In this document: one piece after another, positions 1-9,496 of the stretch
How positions within the stretch are numbered: position 1 is the stretch's first letter
How the letters are laid out: every line of letters begins with the position of its first letter
From: Chitinophaga sp. GbtcB8
GTDB lineage: Bacteria; Bacteroidota; Bacteroidia; Chitinophagales; Chitinophagaceae
Length of the DNA: 64,000 nucleotides
Assembly: GCF_019091455.1 (NCBI RefSeq)
Contig: NZ_JAGXJN010000004.1
Coordinates: 222,729 to 286,728, forward strand
Reading direction: 5' to 3'
The notes under the pieces: generated by a model
What the model saw: the letters and a program-made list of their open reading frames with translations, nothing else
Told to the model about the DNA's origin: nothing
Databases searched by the model: none
Program-made: the position numbers and the translations under genes

Positions 1-1659
1 GTAGCGGAAAAAGGTTACCAGGAAAAAAACTCCATCCGCCAGTATTTACAGGAATGGCAGAAAACGCGCAACCTGACCTTATTTACAGAAGCGCCGGACC
101 TGGCCATGATGAACGTAAGCAGCATGGTGGAAAAATGGATCAGCGAAGCGCATAATATTACGCTGCAGCAGCTGTTTGCCAGCATTGTTAATGACGGCGG
201 CGTAATGGGCCACATTATGCAGTCGCCGGAAAAGATCTGGCTGATGAAGATCTTACAGGCGCTGTTTGATTTCATTAAAGAAGAAACCCACCGCAACCCG
301 GACCTGAACGTAACCTCCCTGATGGAAATGGTGAACCTGATGGAAAGCAACGGCATTCCCATACCGCTGGTGCAGGTGGCCGGGAACGATAAGGGCATAA
401 ACCTTATTACCGCGCACGGCTCCAAAGGGCTGGAGTTTGAGCATGTGTTCCTGGCCGGCACTAACTCTCACCTGTGGGAAAAGAAACGTAAGAACAGCAG
501 CGGTTTCTCTTTCCCGGATACAGTGTTTGTAACGCAAAGCACCTCTACCGACGAGCAGGAGCTGCGCCGCCTGTTCTATGTAGCCATTACCCGGGCGGAA
601 AAACACTTATACATCAGCTACCCGGAGTTCCGGCAGGATGGCAAACCGCTGGAACCCAGCATGTTCATTACAGAAATACTGGAACAACATCAGCTGCCAG
701 GCGCCAAAATGGAGCTGGCAGAGGAAGACCTGTTTGCCTTTGAGCTGCTGAACTACGCTAAAGGCCAGGCGCCGGAAATAGCGCGGGTAGACCAGCAGTT
801 TATTGATACCCTGCTGGCCGGTTTTGTGATGAACGTAACAGCGCTGAACAATTACCTGGATTGCCCGCTGGGCTTCTTTTATAAGAACCTGGTACGGGTG
901 CCCACAGGCCGTTCGGAGAATACGGAGTTTGGATCCGCCGTGCACTATGCCCTGGAAAAGCTGTTCCAGAAAATGCAGGAAAACCCGCAAAACGTTTTCC
1001 CTGCCAAAGAGGAATTCCTGCGGGATTTTACCTGGAGCATGCGCCGTAACCGGGAATCTTTTACCAAAGAAGCCTATGACCGGCGCATGGAATACGGGCG
1101 GGATATTCTCAACAACTATTACGATACCTATATTAACAGCTGGCCCCGCGTAGTAAGCGTGGAACGTAATGTGCGCAACGTAGTGGTAAGCGGCGTGCCC
1201 ATAAAAGGGAAAGTAGATAAGCTGGAATTTGATGGCAACGAGGTGAATGTAGTGGACTATAAAACCGGTGATTATGAAAAAGCCATCAAGGAATATAAAA
1301 AGTTTGAGCTGCCCAATGAGCGCCACCCCAATGGGGGCGATTACTGGCGGCAGGCCGTATTCTATAAGATCCTGCTGGACAACTACAAGCTAAAGAACTG
1401 GCAGGTGGTAAGCACGGAGTTTGATTTTATTGAGCCCAATAAACAAAAGGTATATCATAAACAAAAGGTGCAGATTACCCCGCAGGATGTAACCACCGTT
1501 ACCCAGCAGATCGTGAGCACCTGGGAAAAGATTCAGAATAAGGAGTTTTATACCGGCTGCGGCAAAGAGGAATGTCCCTGGTGCAATTTTGTGAAGGATA
1601 ATAAACTGCACGTAGCCCTGCACAACCTGGAAGAGGAAGCCCTGACCGAAGAGGAGTAA
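1..1659 (+). CDS. UvrD/AddA-like ATP-dependent helicase with C-terminal PD-(D/E)XK nuclease domain (3' part only)
   Basis: The frame is open from base 1, so the 5' part with the Walker A region lies outside the window; 552 codons remain. SF1 helicase motif V (ITAHGSKGLEFEHV) is near fragment residues 136-149 and motif VI (FYVAITRAEKHLYI) near 192-205. A RecB/AddB-type nuclease fold follows, with the GKVDKLE strand and the DYKTG motif (Asp419, Lys421). Four cysteines, Cys288 before the nuclease core and Cys520/525/528 at the end (C-x4-C-x2-C), fit the iron-sulfur staple of AddB-like nucleases. Family knowledge: such enzymes process double-strand breaks for recombination, consistent with recR downstream. 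In Bacteroidota they are often annotated only as PD-(D/E)XK nuclease family proteins. The family call is firm; assignment to AddA, AddB or another subclass is not. Confidence 0.9.
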   Translation, partial: VAEKGYQEKNSIRQYLQEWQKTRNLTLFTEAPDLAMMNVSSMVEKWISEAHNITLQQLFASIVNDGGVMGHIMQSPEKIWLMKILQALFDFIKEETHRNPDLNVTSLMEMVNLMESNGIPIPLVQVAGNDKGINLITAHGSKGLEFEHVFLAGTNSHLWEKKRKNSSGFSFPDTVFVTQSTSTDEQELRRLFYVAITRAEKHLYISYPEFRQDGKPLEPSMFITEILEQHQLPGAKMELAEEDLFAFELLNYAKGQAPEIARVDQQFIDTLLAGFVMNVTALNNYLDCPLGFFYKNLVRVPTGRSENTEFGSAVHYALEKLFQKMQENPQNVFPAKEEFLRDFTWSMRRNRESFTKEAYDRRMEYGRDILNNYYDTYINSWPRVVSVERNVRNVVVSGVPIKGKVDKLEFDGNEVNVVDYKTGDYEKAIKEYKKFELPNERHPNGGDYWRQAVFYKILLDNYKLKNWQVVSTEFDFIEPNKQKVYHKQKVQITPQDVTTVTQQIVSTWEKIQNKEFYTGCGKEECPWCNFVKDNKLHVALHNLEEEALTEEE

Positions 1660-1709
1660 AAGTAAGGAACGAAAGCGCTAAGTTTGCTGTTCAAAACGGC
1701 GGGCTGGAA

Positions 1710-1809
1710 GAATGTAAAATCCTAAATGTTAAATTTTTAAATGTAAAAGTAAGCGGTGGCGGAACAATGCCGGTTAACTTTTACATTTAGCATTTGAAAT
1801 TTTACATTC
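1710..1809. repeat. Heptad-repeat hairpin 1 (word TGnnAAA)
   Basis: The left arm (1710-1750) reads as heptads TGTAAAA, TCCTAAA, TGTTAAA, TTTTTAAA (8), TGTAAAA. The right arm (1777-1809) is its reverse complement but about one unit shorter. The outer 11 bp (1710-1720 with 1799-1809) and the inner 12 bp (1739-1750 with 1777-1788) pair perfectly. It lies between the helicase and lipoprotein genes. The right arm is almost the same as the left arm of the hairpin at 24274-24364. Confidence 0.8.
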
Positions 1810-1852
1810 CTTTTCGCCTCCTAAATTGGTAATAGTTTATTAATCAAAGCAA

Positions 1853-3328
1853 ATGATCCAACGTTTCCGGAGCCTGGTTTTGGGATTAATTGTCATCGCT
1901 TCCTTTTTTTTGTCGCGCTGCGCCAATATAGTGCCCCCGGGCGGCGGCCCAAGGGATACCCTCCCTCCCCTGCTGCTGGCCGTTGATCCGCCGGATTCTT
2001 CCCTGCATTTTAAAAGCCGCAAGGTGCATTTTACCTTTGATGAATATGTGGAGATGGATAACGTGTTTGATAAAATGATCGTTTCCCCTACCCTGAAACG
2101 GGTGCCCACCGTTACCTCCAAGCTGCGTACCGTAACCATGGAGATCAAGGATACCCTGGCGCCAAATACAACCTACACCTTTAACTTTTCCGATGCCATC
2201 AAGGATGTGAATGAGCGTAACCCGATCATTGATTTTGCCTACGTGGTATCTACCGGCGATTACCTGGATTCCCTGCAGGTGCTGGGCCGCACCATTGATG
2301 CGGAAACCGGTAAAATAGACAGTAACGTGTCTGTGATGCTGTACCGCAATCACACGGATTCCGTAGTATCCAAGGAAAAACCGGTGTATTATGCCCGTTC
2401 CAAAGGCAATGGCACCTTCTGGTTCAAGAACCTGGCCCCCGGCGATTATAAGCTGTTTGCCATTAAGGAAGAGGACCGCGACCTGCAATATACCCAGCCC
2501 ACCACGGAGCTGATTGCCTTCCAGGATAGTTTGATACACCTGCGGGAAACTAACATAAAAGATCTTACCATGCTGCTGTTCATAGAACAGGACAGCACCA
2601 TAAAAGTACCCGGGGAGCAGCCGCCAACTGAAGAACCGGCGCCGGAAGAAAAAGAGAAGGAAAAGGATAAGGACAAAAAGAAAAAGCCCCGCCTGCAGAT
2701 ACAGCCGCAGCTGGACCAGAACCAGCAGGAGCTGGATACGCCCATGGTGCTGAACTTCACCATTCCGCTGGCACATATGGATAGCACCCAGTTCCACCTG
2801 GTGGAAGATACCTTGCTGAAACCTGTGAACATTGCCCATATGAAGCTGGACTCAACCCGCAGTAAGCTAACCCTTAAATATCTCTGGAAAGAAGGTATGC
2901 ATTACCGGCTGATTGTGGATAAAACGGCTGCTACGGATACGCTGAACCAGCAAATGACCAAAGCTGATACCATTAACTTCTCCGCCAAAAAACTATCGGA
3001 CTACGGAAAACTGTTCCTGAAGCTGAAGCTCAGCGACAGTACTGCCGCTGCCCTGAAAGGCGATACCAGCATACATTTTGTAGTGCAGCTGGTAAAAGAT
3101 AAAGATGTTAAATACTCCGGCGTAGTGGTAAATGGCACCTGGACCAAAACCCTCATCACCCCTTCAGAGTACGAGATCCGTATTTTGCTGGATGAGAATG
3201 GCAATGGCAAGTGGGACCGCGGCGTATATTACAAGCATCCTAAAAAACAGCCGGAACGGGTGGTGAGCTTCCCGGAAAAGAAGAATATTAAAGCCAACTG
3301 GGGGGTGAAGGAAGATCTTACGTTGTAG
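1853..3328 (+). CDS. Ig-like (Big_5-type) domain lipoprotein
   Basis: A 491-residue secreted lipoprotein. The N-terminus is a lipoprotein signal ending FLSRC with Cys23 as lipidation site, followed by the CANIVPPGGGPRD segment that I associate with a conserved Bacteroidota family. Residues about 30-130 form a bacterial Ig-like domain (HFTFDEYVEMDN, then PNTTYTFNFSDAI). The middle resembles a carboxypeptidase-regulatory-like fold. A highly charged Glu/Lys linker occupies roughly residues 260-285. The C-terminus contains DENGNGKWDRG, a Ca-binding-like loop seen in such repeats. It is probably anchored to the outer membrane or periplasmic face; the function is unknown. The start codon is the first ATG after a hairpin repeat. 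Family call good, role unknown. Confidence 0.85.
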   Translation: MIQRFRSLVLGLIVIASFFLSRCANIVPPGGGPRDTLPPLLLAVDPPDSSLHFKSRKVHFTFDEYVEMDNVFDKMIVSPTLKRVPTVTSKLRTVTMEIKDTLAPNTTYTFNFSDAIKDVNERNPIIDFAYVVSTGDYLDSLQVLGRTIDAETGKIDSNVSVMLYRNHTDSVVSKEKPVYYARSKGNGTFWFKNLAPGDYKLFAIKEEDRDLQYTQPTTELIAFQDSLIHLRETNIKDLTMLLFIEQDSTIKVPGEQPPTEEPAPEEKEKEKDKDKKKKPRLQIQPQLDQNQQELDTPMVLNFTIPLAHMDSTQFHLVEDTLLKPVNIAHMKLDSTRSKLTLKYLWKEGMHYRLIVDKTAATDTLNQQMTKADTINFSAKKLSDYGKLFLKLKLSDSTAAALKGDTSIHFVVQLVKDKDVKYSGVVVNGTWTKTLITPSEYEIRILLDENGNGKWDRGVYYKHPKKQPERVVSFPEKKNIKANWGVKEDLTL

Positions 3329-3382
3329 GAGCTTCCACCCTTTATGCTGATATTTCACTTTTCACCGCACTCTCCTTTTCAT

Positions 3383-3390
3383 TAATTTTG
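3383..3390 (+). promoter_or_regulatory. -7 promoter box of recR, 4 nt before the start codon
   Basis: TAATTTTG matches the Bacteroidota TAnnTTTG box and ends 4 nt before the recR ATG. A TTTC at 3360-3363 has the 19-bp spacing expected of the -33 TTTG element. Transcription would start at or inside the start codon, so the mRNA is predicted to be leaderless. Confidence 0.55.
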
Positions 3391-3394
3391 TTGC

Positions 3395-4012
3395 ATGATC
3401 TTTTCCTCTGCCCTGATTGAAAATGCGGTCAATGAATTTGCCAGGATGCCGGGCATCGGCAAAAAAACAGCCCTGCGGCTGGTGTTGCATTTGCTGAAGC
3501 AGGAGCCTTCGCAAGTACAGCAGTTTAGTGAGGTAATTGCCCGTATGCGCCAGCAGATCAGGTTTTGCCAACAGTGCCATAATGTTTCCGACGAAGATAT
3601 TTGCAGCATTTGCGCCAGCCATAGCCGTAAAAAAGAGCTGGTATGCGTAGTGGAGAACATACGCGATGTAATGGCTATTGAAAACACGCAGCAGTACAAT
3701 GGGCTATACCATGTGCTGGGCGGCATCATCTCCCCTATTGACGGTATTGGCCCGGACCAGCTGAACATTCACTCCCTGGTGGAAAGGGTGCAGCAGCAAG
3801 GCATTACAGAAGTTATTATGGCCTTAAGCCCTACTATTGAAGGCGATACCACCATCTATTATCTTTCCAAAAAGCTCAAGGAGCTGCCCGTAAAAATTAC
3901 CACCATTGCCCGTGGCATTGCCTTTGGCGGTGAGCTGGAATATGCGGATGAAATGACGCTGGCAAGGTCTATTACGAACAGGCTGCCGCTGGAAAGCTAT
4001 ATGCAGAAATAA
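3395..4012 (+). CDS. recR: Recombination mediator protein RecR
   Basis: 205 residues, the normal RecR length. Residues 12-30 form the helix-hairpin-helix ([15 protein letters not shown]). A four-cysteine zinc finger follows: Cys58, Cys61, Cys70, Cys73. The Toprim domain starts near residue 81 ([16 protein letters not shown]) and is followed by the [16 protein letters not shown] and [11 protein letters not shown] segments typical of the family. With RecF/RecO it loads RecA onto SSB-coated DNA during gap repair. The ATG at 3395 is the only start consistent with the HhH position and sits directly after a -7 box. It is a stand-alone gene, with the preceding lipoprotein ending 66 bp upstream. Confidence 0.97.
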   Translation: MIFSSALIENAVNEFARMPGIGKKTALRLVLHLLKQEPSQVQQFSEVIARMRQQIRFCQQCHNVSDEDICSICASHSRKKELVCVVENIRDVMAIENTQQYNGLYHVLGGIISPIDGIGPDQLNIHSLVERVQQQGITEVIMALSPTIEGDTTIYYLSKKLKELPVKITTIARGIAFGGELEYADEMTLARSITNRLPLESYMQK

Positions 4013-4080
4013 GCTGAATGCTGAATGCCAAACGCTGAACGCTTCCTGCGTTTTGCTAAGGCGTTAAGCATTTAGCATAA
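4013..4080. repeat. Heptad-repeat hairpin 2 (word GCTGAAT)
   Basis: Directly after the recR stop codon. Left arm heptads GCTGAAT, GCTGAAT, GCCAAAC, GCTGAAC; the right arm, read as its complement, contains GCTAAAT, GCTTAAC, GCCTTA, GCAAAAC. The pairing is imperfect but continuous. Confidence 0.7.
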
Positions 4081-4085
4081 AAAAT

Positions 4086-4108
4086 ACAGGTGCTTAATAG
4101 CACCCGTG
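4086..4108 (-). terminator. Possible minus-strand terminator
   Basis: GGTGCT (4089-4094) pairs with AGCACC (4099-4104) around a 4-nt loop. Read on the minus strand the stem is followed by TGTATTTTTT. It would end a transcript from the small minus-strand ORF at 4176-4376. Confidence 0.45.
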
Positions 4109-4175
4109 TGTGTTTAACCTGTAATTCCACGTTATGAAAAAGGTATCAGCCCGTAAGGCGCGCTGACAATGCGTT

Positions 4176-4376
4176 TTATGGGGTTGGTTCCGCTGCCGGA
4201 TCTGTTTGTGTTTCCTGTAATTGCCTCCACTTTTGCATTTCATACTTGTTCAGAAAGCATATTTTAAATACTTCTGAATGGTCGTTATCACCGGGTCCGT
4301 CTGCCACAGGTACCGGCTGCAGTCCTAATACTGCCAGGTGCTGTTGTAAACTATGGATATGCTCTGCAATTCGCAT
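4176..4376 (-). CDS. Small hypothetical protein (66 residues)
   Basis: An open frame of 66 codons from ATG (4376-4374) to TAA, beginning MRIAEHIHSLQQHLAVLGLQ and ending in a Pro/Ala/Glu tail. I do not recognise it. In its favour: balanced protein-like composition, no overlap with another gene in an otherwise empty stretch of more than 800 bp, and a hairpin with a T-run on the same strand about 70 bp downstream. Against it: no clear TAnnTTTG box and no Shine-Dalgarno. A TTG at 4409 would add 11 residues. No signal peptide or membrane segment. It could be a chance ORF. Confidence 0.35.
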   Translation of the reverse strand: MRIAEHIHSLQQHLAVLGLQPVPVADGPGDNDHSEVFKICFLNKYEMQKWRQLQETQTDPAAEPTP

Positions 4377-4720
4377 GGCTGGGTTGTTACAAGTCAACAA
4401 TAAGAACAAGGCTGTGGTGGTATTATACTTCAGTTACAACAGGAGCGCATGCTGCATTCAGGCATACACGTTGTAATGAAAAGAGTATTGGTGGTTACCG
4501 TGGTAGCTGTCAGATATTTGTTGTATTCGTTTTGCATGATCTAAGTGCATGAAGAAGCATGGCTTCCAATTACCCTACAAATATAGTAGACTAATAATAC
4601 TAAACAAAATTATTTTTTATTCCGTGGCAAAAGAGGCTGTAAATGCATGCGGAAGCTCCTGTATATATTCCTGATATGCCGCAGGCACAAGGCGGGGCCA
4701 TTTAACAGGCCTTTAACATC
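4377..4720. other. Gene-free stretch upstream of metH
   Basis: No ORF with protein-like composition on either strand and no RNA gene that I can identify. The part around 4570-4620 is very A/T-rich. Upstream control elements for metH may lie here. Confidence 0.4.
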
Positions 4721-4739
4721 TGGTATACTCCATATACCA
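4721..4739. promoter_or_regulatory. Operator-like inverted repeat upstream of metH
   Basis: TGGTATA and TATACCA form a perfect 7-bp inverted repeat with a 5-bp spacer. It ends 27 bp before the -7 box at 4767, just upstream of where the -33 element should lie, which suits a dimeric transcription factor. The factor is unknown. Confidence 0.4.
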
Positions 4740-4766
4740 AATCATGCTTTTCTCTCAGGAGTTTAG

Positions 4767-4774
4767 TATCTTTG
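4767..4774 (+). promoter_or_regulatory. -7 promoter box of the metH genes
   Basis: TATCTTTG fits TAnnTTTG exactly. It predicts a 5' leader of about 80 nt before the ATG at 4860. I looked for SAM or cobalamin riboswitch signatures in this leader and did not see one. Confidence 0.6.
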
Positions 4775-4859
4775 CAGGATTCCCGGCGGGTGGATTTGTT
4801 TATTGTTCGACCCCCCGGTTTCACAATCTTCTTAACCGTAACTAATAAACATCAAGCAC

Positions 4860-5876
4860 ATGAAATCTTTGCAACAATGCGCCACAGAGCGCATCCTGAT
4901 TATCGATGGTGCAATGGGCACCATGATCCAACGCTACAAATTAGAAGAATCCGACTACAGGGGAGAACGTTTTAAAGACCATCACAGCGATGTGAAAGGG
5001 AATAACGACCTGCTAAACCTTACCCAGCCGGCTATTATTGAAGCCATCCACAAAGCTTACCTGGACGCCGGCGCGGATATTATTGAAACCAATACCTTCA
5101 GCAGCACTTCCATTGCCATGGCGGATTACGACATGCAGCACCTGGCTTTTGAGCTGAACGTAGCTGCAGCCCGCATTGCCAAAAAGGCCGCTGCGGAGTA
5201 CACCGCTAAAAACCCGGATAAGCCGCGGTTTGTAGCCGGCGCCATTGGCCCGCTCAATAAAACCCTCTCCCTTTCCCCGGATGTAAATAACCCGGGCTTC
5301 CGCTCTGTAACGTTTGATGAGGTGGCCACTGCCTATACAGAACAGATCAAAGGACTGGTAGAAGGCGGGGCCGACATCTTATTAATAGAAACCATCTTTG
5401 ATACGCTTAACTGTAAGGCAGCCATTTACGCTATTAAACAATACTTCCGGGAAACCGGTAAGCCGGAGCTGCCTATCATGATCTCCGGAACCATTACCGA
5501 TGCTTCCGGCAGAACGCTGAGCGGACAAACCCTGGAAGCTTTTTACATATCCGTAATGCATGCGCATCCCTTCTCCGTAGGGTTGAACTGCGCACTGGGC
5601 GGACAACAAATGCGGCCGCATGTGGAGGAGCTCTCTCACATAGCCGCATGTTATGTAAGCTGCTACCCTAACGCAGGGTTGCCCAATGCCTTTGGCGAGT
5701 ATGACGAGCAGCCGGAAGATACCGCCTGCATTATTGAAGATTTTGCAAAAGAAGGCTTTGTAAATATTGTAGGTGGCTGCTGCGGTACCACGCCGGATCA
5801 TATCCGCCATATTGCAGAACATGTAAAAACCATTAAGCCCCGTCCCTTACCCAGGCTGGAACCCACCCTGGCATAA
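4860..5876 (+). CDS. metH: Homocysteine S-methyltransferase module of cobalamin-dependent methionine synthase (split MetH, part 1)
   Basis: 338 residues corresponding to the first module of E. coli MetH. Starts [13 protein letters not shown], continues [15 protein letters not shown]. The zinc/homocysteine ligands are visible: Cys244 (VGLNCALGG) and Cys307-Cys308 ([11 protein letters not shown]), the same spacing as Cys247, 310 and 311 of E. coli. The fold is a TIM barrel. The protein stops where E. coli MetH continues into the folate domain, and the next gene supplies the remaining modules after a 14-bp gap. The two polypeptides must act together to methylate homocysteine. The split is, to my knowledge, common in Bacteroidota, so it is not a frameshift of a recently intact gene. 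Confidence 0.95.
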   Translation: MKSLQQCATERILIIDGAMGTMIQRYKLEESDYRGERFKDHHSDVKGNNDLLNLTQPAIIEAIHKAYLDAGADIIETNTFSSTSIAMADYDMQHLAFELNVAAARIAKKAAAEYTAKNPDKPRFVAGAIGPLNKTLSLSPDVNNPGFRSVTFDEVATAYTEQIKGLVEGGADILLIETIFDTLNCKAAIYAIKQYFRETGKPELPIMISGTITDASGRTLSGQTLEAFYISVMHAHPFSVGLNCALGGQQMRPHVEELSHIAACYVSCYPNAGLPNAFGEYDEQPEDTACIIEDFAKEGFVNIVGGCCGTTPDHIRHIAEHVKTIKPRPLPRLEPTLA

Positions 5877-5890
5877 ACAGCAATAACAAC

Positions 5891-8629
5891 ATGAGTGCAA
5901 CAATAACTAATTCTGATACATCAAACGGAACGCTGGTCATTAAACCATACCTGCGGCTAAGCGGGCTGGAACCGCTGGTAGTAAGGCCGGAGACCAATTT
6001 CCTGAACATAGGGGAGCGTACCAACGTAACCGGTTCCAAAAAGTTTGCCCGCCTCATACGGGAAGGCCAGTACGAAGAAGCCCTGTCCGTAGCCCGGCAG
6101 CAGGTGGAAAGCGGCGCCCAGATCCTGGATGTGAACATGGACGATGCCCTGCTGGACGGGGAAAAGGCCATGACCACCTTCCTGAACCTGGTAGTGGCAG
6201 AACCGGATATTTCCAAGATCCCTATCATGATAGACTCCAGTAAGTTCAGCATTATTGAAGCGGGTCTTAAATGTATACAGGGTAAATGTATTGTAAACTC
6301 CATCAGCTTAAAAGAAGGCGAAGCCAAGTTCATTGAGCAGGCCTTTATTTGTAAAAGCTTTGGTGCAGCCGTAGTAGTAATGGCGTTTGATGAGCATGGC
6401 CAGGCAGATACCATGGAGAAAAAAATAAGCTTCAGCCACCGCGCCTATAAGATCCTTACAGAGCAGGTAGGCTATGACCCACAGGATATTATCTTCGATC
6501 CCAACATCTTTGCCATAGCCACCGGCATTGAAGAGCATAATAACTACGCGGTAGATTTTATTGAAGCTACCCGTGAAATAAAACGCCTCATGCCCCTTAC
6601 CCGTGTAAGCGGCGGGGTAAGTAATATCTCCTTCTCTTTCCGCGGTAATGATGTGGTGCGTGAAGCCATGCACTCCGTATTCCTGTACTATGCCATTAAA
6701 GCCGGTATGGATATGGGCATTGTGAATGCAGGCATGATCCAGATCTATGATGAAATAGAACCGAAGCTGCGCGATCTGTGTGAAGATGCAATACTGAACC
6801 GCCGGGACGATGCAACGGAAAGGCTGATCAATTTTGCCGAAACCGTGAAAGCCAAAGGCAAGGTAATAGAGAAAGACGAGAGCTGGCGGCAGGGTACGGT
6901 GCAGGAACGGCTAAGCCATGCGCTGGTAAACGGTATCACCGATTATATAGAAGCAGATACGGAAGAGGCGCGCCAGCAATATGACCGCCCGCTGGATGTA
7001 ATTGAAGGCCCGCTGATGGACGGCATGAACATAGTAGGCGACCTGTTTGGCAGTGGCAAAATGTTCCTGCCGCAGGTAGTAAAGAGCGCACGTGTAATGA
7101 AGAAATCCGTGGCGGTGCTCACCCCTTTTATAGAAGAAGAAAAAAAGCGCCTAGTGGCACAGAACGGCGGACAAATAAAGTCAGCCGGCAAAATACTGTT
7201 AGCTACCGTTAAAGGTGATGTGCATGATATAGGTAAGAACATAGTAGGGGTGGTATTAGGCTGTAATGGCTATGATATAATAGACATGGGCGTAATGGTG
7301 CCCACCGAAAAGATCTTACAAACCGCCCGGGAACAACAGGTGGATATTATTGGCTTAAGCGGCCTTATTACCCCCAGCCTGGATGAAATGGTGCACGTAG
7401 CCCGGGAGCTGAAACGCCAGCAGTTTGATATACCGCTGCTTATAGGCGGCGCTACCACCTCCCGCACACATACCGCTGTAAAAATAGCGCAGGAGTATGA
7501 GCATGGCGTAGTGCATGTACTGGATGCCTCCCGCAGCGTAACCGTTACAGGCAGCCTGCTGAACAAAGCCCTGAAAAAGAACTTCCTCGCAGAAGTTAAA
7601 AAAGAATATGAAAAGCTGAATGAAGGCTTCCGTAATAAGCGCCCGGTAAAACAATACTTGTCTGTAGCAGATGCAAGAAAAAATAAAGCTGTCATTGACT
7701 GGAACGGCTTTACCCCGGTACAGCCCAAACAGCCCGGCATACAGGTGTTTAAGGATTATGACCTGGGCGAAATAGCTCCATATATAGACTGGCAGCCCTT
7801 TTTCATTGCCTGGGAGCTGCACGGCAAATTCCCGCAGATCTTAACAGATGAGGTAGTAGGTAAGGAAGCCACCCGTTTGTATGAGGATGCGCAGGCAATG
7901 CTGAAACGTATTGTAAATGAAAAGTGGCTCACTGCCAATGCCGTAATAGGCATCTTTAAGGCCAATGCTACCGGCGATGATACTATACAGATCATAAGTG
8001 ATACCGGCATGCCGGTACACCTGGAGTTCCTGCGCCAGCAGATCAAGAAAGCGCCGGGCCAGCCCAACTTTTCCCTGGCAGATTTTATAGCCCCTGACAG
8101 CACGGGCCTGCAGGACTATATGGGCGGCTTTGCTGTAACCACCGGCGGTGGTATAGAAGCGTGGCTGGAAAAATTCAAGGCAGACCATGATGATTATAGC
8201 AGCATTATGCTGAAAGCCCTGGCCGACCGCTTCGTAGAAGCTTTTGCAGAGTTAATGCATGAGCGGGTGCGTAAGGAATGGTGGGGTTATGCCAGTGAAG
8301 AGCACCTGAGCAATGAAGACCTGATCAAAGAAGCATATTCCGGTATACGCCCGGCGCCCGGTTACCCCGCCTGCCCGGAGCATACGGAAAAGTATAAACT
8401 GTTCGATCTGCTGGATGCTACCACACATACCGGCATTACCCTCACAGAATCATTGGCCATGTACCCGGCAGCCAGCGTAAGCGGCTGGTATTTTGCCAAC
8501 CCTGCCAGCAAATATTTTGGCATTGGTAAAATAGAAAAAGACCAGGTGGAGGACTATGCACAGCGTAAAGGCTGGAGCCTGGAAGAAGCCGAGAAGTGGT
8601 TACGCCCGGTACTTGAATACGACATGTAA
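5891..8629 (+). CDS. metH: Methionine synthase, folate-, cobalamin- and AdoMet-binding modules (split MetH, part 2)
   Basis: 912 residues. Pterin-binding domain near residues 30-300 ([27 protein letters not shown]). Cobalamin cap domain around 340-420 ([25 protein letters not shown]). The Rossmann cobalamin-binding domain carries the DxHxxG motif at 443-448, where His445 is the lower axial ligand. The reactivation domain carries [16 protein letters not shown] and the C-terminal SGWYFANP motif. The homocysteine module is missing because it is encoded just upstream. It transfers methyl from 5-methyl-THF through cobalamin to homocysteine; metF, which makes the folate substrate, is at 34924. Start at the ATG 14 bp after part 1, so translational coupling is likely. 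Confidence 0.97.
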   Translation: MSATITNSDTSNGTLVIKPYLRLSGLEPLVVRPETNFLNIGERTNVTGSKKFARLIREGQYEEALSVARQQVESGAQILDVNMDDALLDGEKAMTTFLNLVVAEPDISKIPIMIDSSKFSIIEAGLKCIQGKCIVNSISLKEGEAKFIEQAFICKSFGAAVVVMAFDEHGQADTMEKKISFSHRAYKILTEQVGYDPQDIIFDPNIFAIATGIEEHNNYAVDFIEATREIKRLMPLTRVSGGVSNISFSFRGNDVVREAMHSVFLYYAIKAGMDMGIVNAGMIQIYDEIEPKLRDLCEDAILNRRDDATERLINFAETVKAKGKVIEKDESWRQGTVQERLSHALVNGITDYIEADTEEARQQYDRPLDVIEGPLMDGMNIVGDLFGSGKMFLPQVVKSARVMKKSVAVLTPFIEEEKKRLVAQNGGQIKSAGKILLATVKGDVHDIGKNIVGVVLGCNGYDIIDMGVMVPTEKILQTAREQQVDIIGLSGLITPSLDEMVHVARELKRQQFDIPLLIGGATTSRTHTAVKIAQEYEHGVVHVLDASRSVTVTGSLLNKALKKNFLAEVKKEYEKLNEGFRNKRPVKQYLSVADARKNKAVIDWNGFTPVQPKQPGIQVFKDYDLGEIAPYIDWQPFFIAWELHGKFPQILTDEVVGKEATRLYEDAQAMLKRIVNEKWLTANAVIGIFKANATGDDTIQIISDTGMPVHLEFLRQQIKKAPGQPNFSLADFIAPDSTGLQDYMGGFAVTTGGGIEAWLEKFKADHDDYSSIMLKALADRFVEAFAELMHERVRKEWWGYASEEHLSNEDLIKEAYSGIRPAPGYPACPEHTEKYKLFDLLDATTHTGITLTESLAMYPAASVSGWYFANPASKYFGIGKIEKDQVEDYAQRKGWSLEEAEKWLRPVLEYDM

Positions 8630-8631
8630 TT

Positions 8632-8715
8632 GGATTTTAGATGTTAGATTTACGATTTTAGATTTGATAGAGGCGATTGTTTCTAATCTAAAATCGTAAA
8701 TCCAAGATCGTAAAT
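8632..8715. repeat. Heptad-repeat hairpin 3 (word TAGATTT)
   Basis: Arms of 18 bp (8647-8664 and 8685-8702) are perfect reverse complements around a 20-nt loop. Units run TAGATGT, TAGATTT, ACGATTT, TAGATTT on the left and AATCTAA, AATCGTA, AATCCAA, GATCGTA on the right. It fills the gap between metH and the exonuclease gene. Confidence 0.85.
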
Positions 8716-8722
8716 AACTAAT

Positions 8723-9496
8723 ATGAGAATTGTTTCCTATAACGTAAACGGTTTGCGCTCCGCCATGAGCAAAGGTTTTGTGGAATGGTTGCAAACAGAC
8801 CCCGGAGATATTATTTGCCTGCAGGAGATCAAAGCCCAGAAAGACAATGTTGACTTCCGCCAGTTTGACCAGCTGGGTTATGAACACTACTGGTATCCCG
8901 CGCAAAAGAAAGGTTATAGCGGTGTAGCCGTGCTCACCAAAATAAAGCCGGACCATGTTCAGTATGGTAATGGTTTTATGCAAAGCGATACAGAAGGCCG
9001 TTTTATACGCCTGGATTTTAAAGATGTTACCTTAATTAATACCTACATCCCTTCCGGCACCAGTGGCGATGAGCGCCAGACCTATAAATATCAGTGGCTG
9101 GATGAGTTTTATGGTTATCTGAACACCTTACGCGCTACCCGCCCCAACCTGGTAGTCTGCGGCGATTATAATATTTGTCATAAACCTATTGATATACATG
9201 ATCCCGTTGGGAACAAGAAGTCCAGCGGTTTCCTGCCTGATGAAAGGACCTGGATGGATAAGTTCTTTGAAAGCGGTTTTGTGGATACTTTCCGGCACTT
9301 TAACCCGGACCCGCACCAGTACAGCTGGTGGAGCCTGCGCGCCAATTCCCGTAATAATAATAAGGGTTGGCGTATAGATTACATTAACGTAAGCGCGCCC
9401 TTACAGGCCCGGCTTAAGAAAGCCGCTATCTGGCAGGAGGTAAAACACTCTGATCATTGTCCGGTATACCTGGAGCTAACCCCCGGCAGCTTATGA
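8723..9496 (+). CDS. xth: Exodeoxyribonuclease III (AP endonuclease)
   Basis: 257 residues, standard ExoIII/APE1 length. Motifs in order: SYNVNGLRSA (Asn7), CLQEIKAQ (Glu35, metal ligand), GVAVLTK, CGDYNICH (Asp/Asn catalytic pair), RIDYINVS and KHSDHCPV (Asp-His pair near the end). It cleaves the phosphodiester 5' to abasic sites and trims 3' blocking groups during base excision repair. Cytoplasmic; no signal. The ATG at 8723 puts the first beta strand (MRIVSYNVNG) in the usual place. The stop codon overlaps the start of the next gene by ATGA, so the two are coupled. Confidence 0.96.
   Translation: MRIVSYNVNGLRSAMSKGFVEWLQTDPGDIICLQEIKAQKDNVDFRQFDQLGYEHYWYPAQKKGYSGVAVLTKIKPDHVQYGNGFMQSDTEGRFIRLDFKDVTLINTYIPSGTSGDERQTYKYQWLDEFYGYLNTLRATRPNLVVCGDYNICHKPIDIHDPVGNKKSSGFLPDERTWMDKFFESGFVDTFRHFNPDPHQYSWWSLRANSRNNNKGWRIDYINVSAPLQARLKKAAIWQEVKHSDHCPVYLELTPGSL

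Noticed and set aside
4775..4859. SAM or cobalamin riboswitch in the metH leader
   Set aside because: No recognisable conserved core of SAM-I, SAM-II or the B12 box in about 80 nt.
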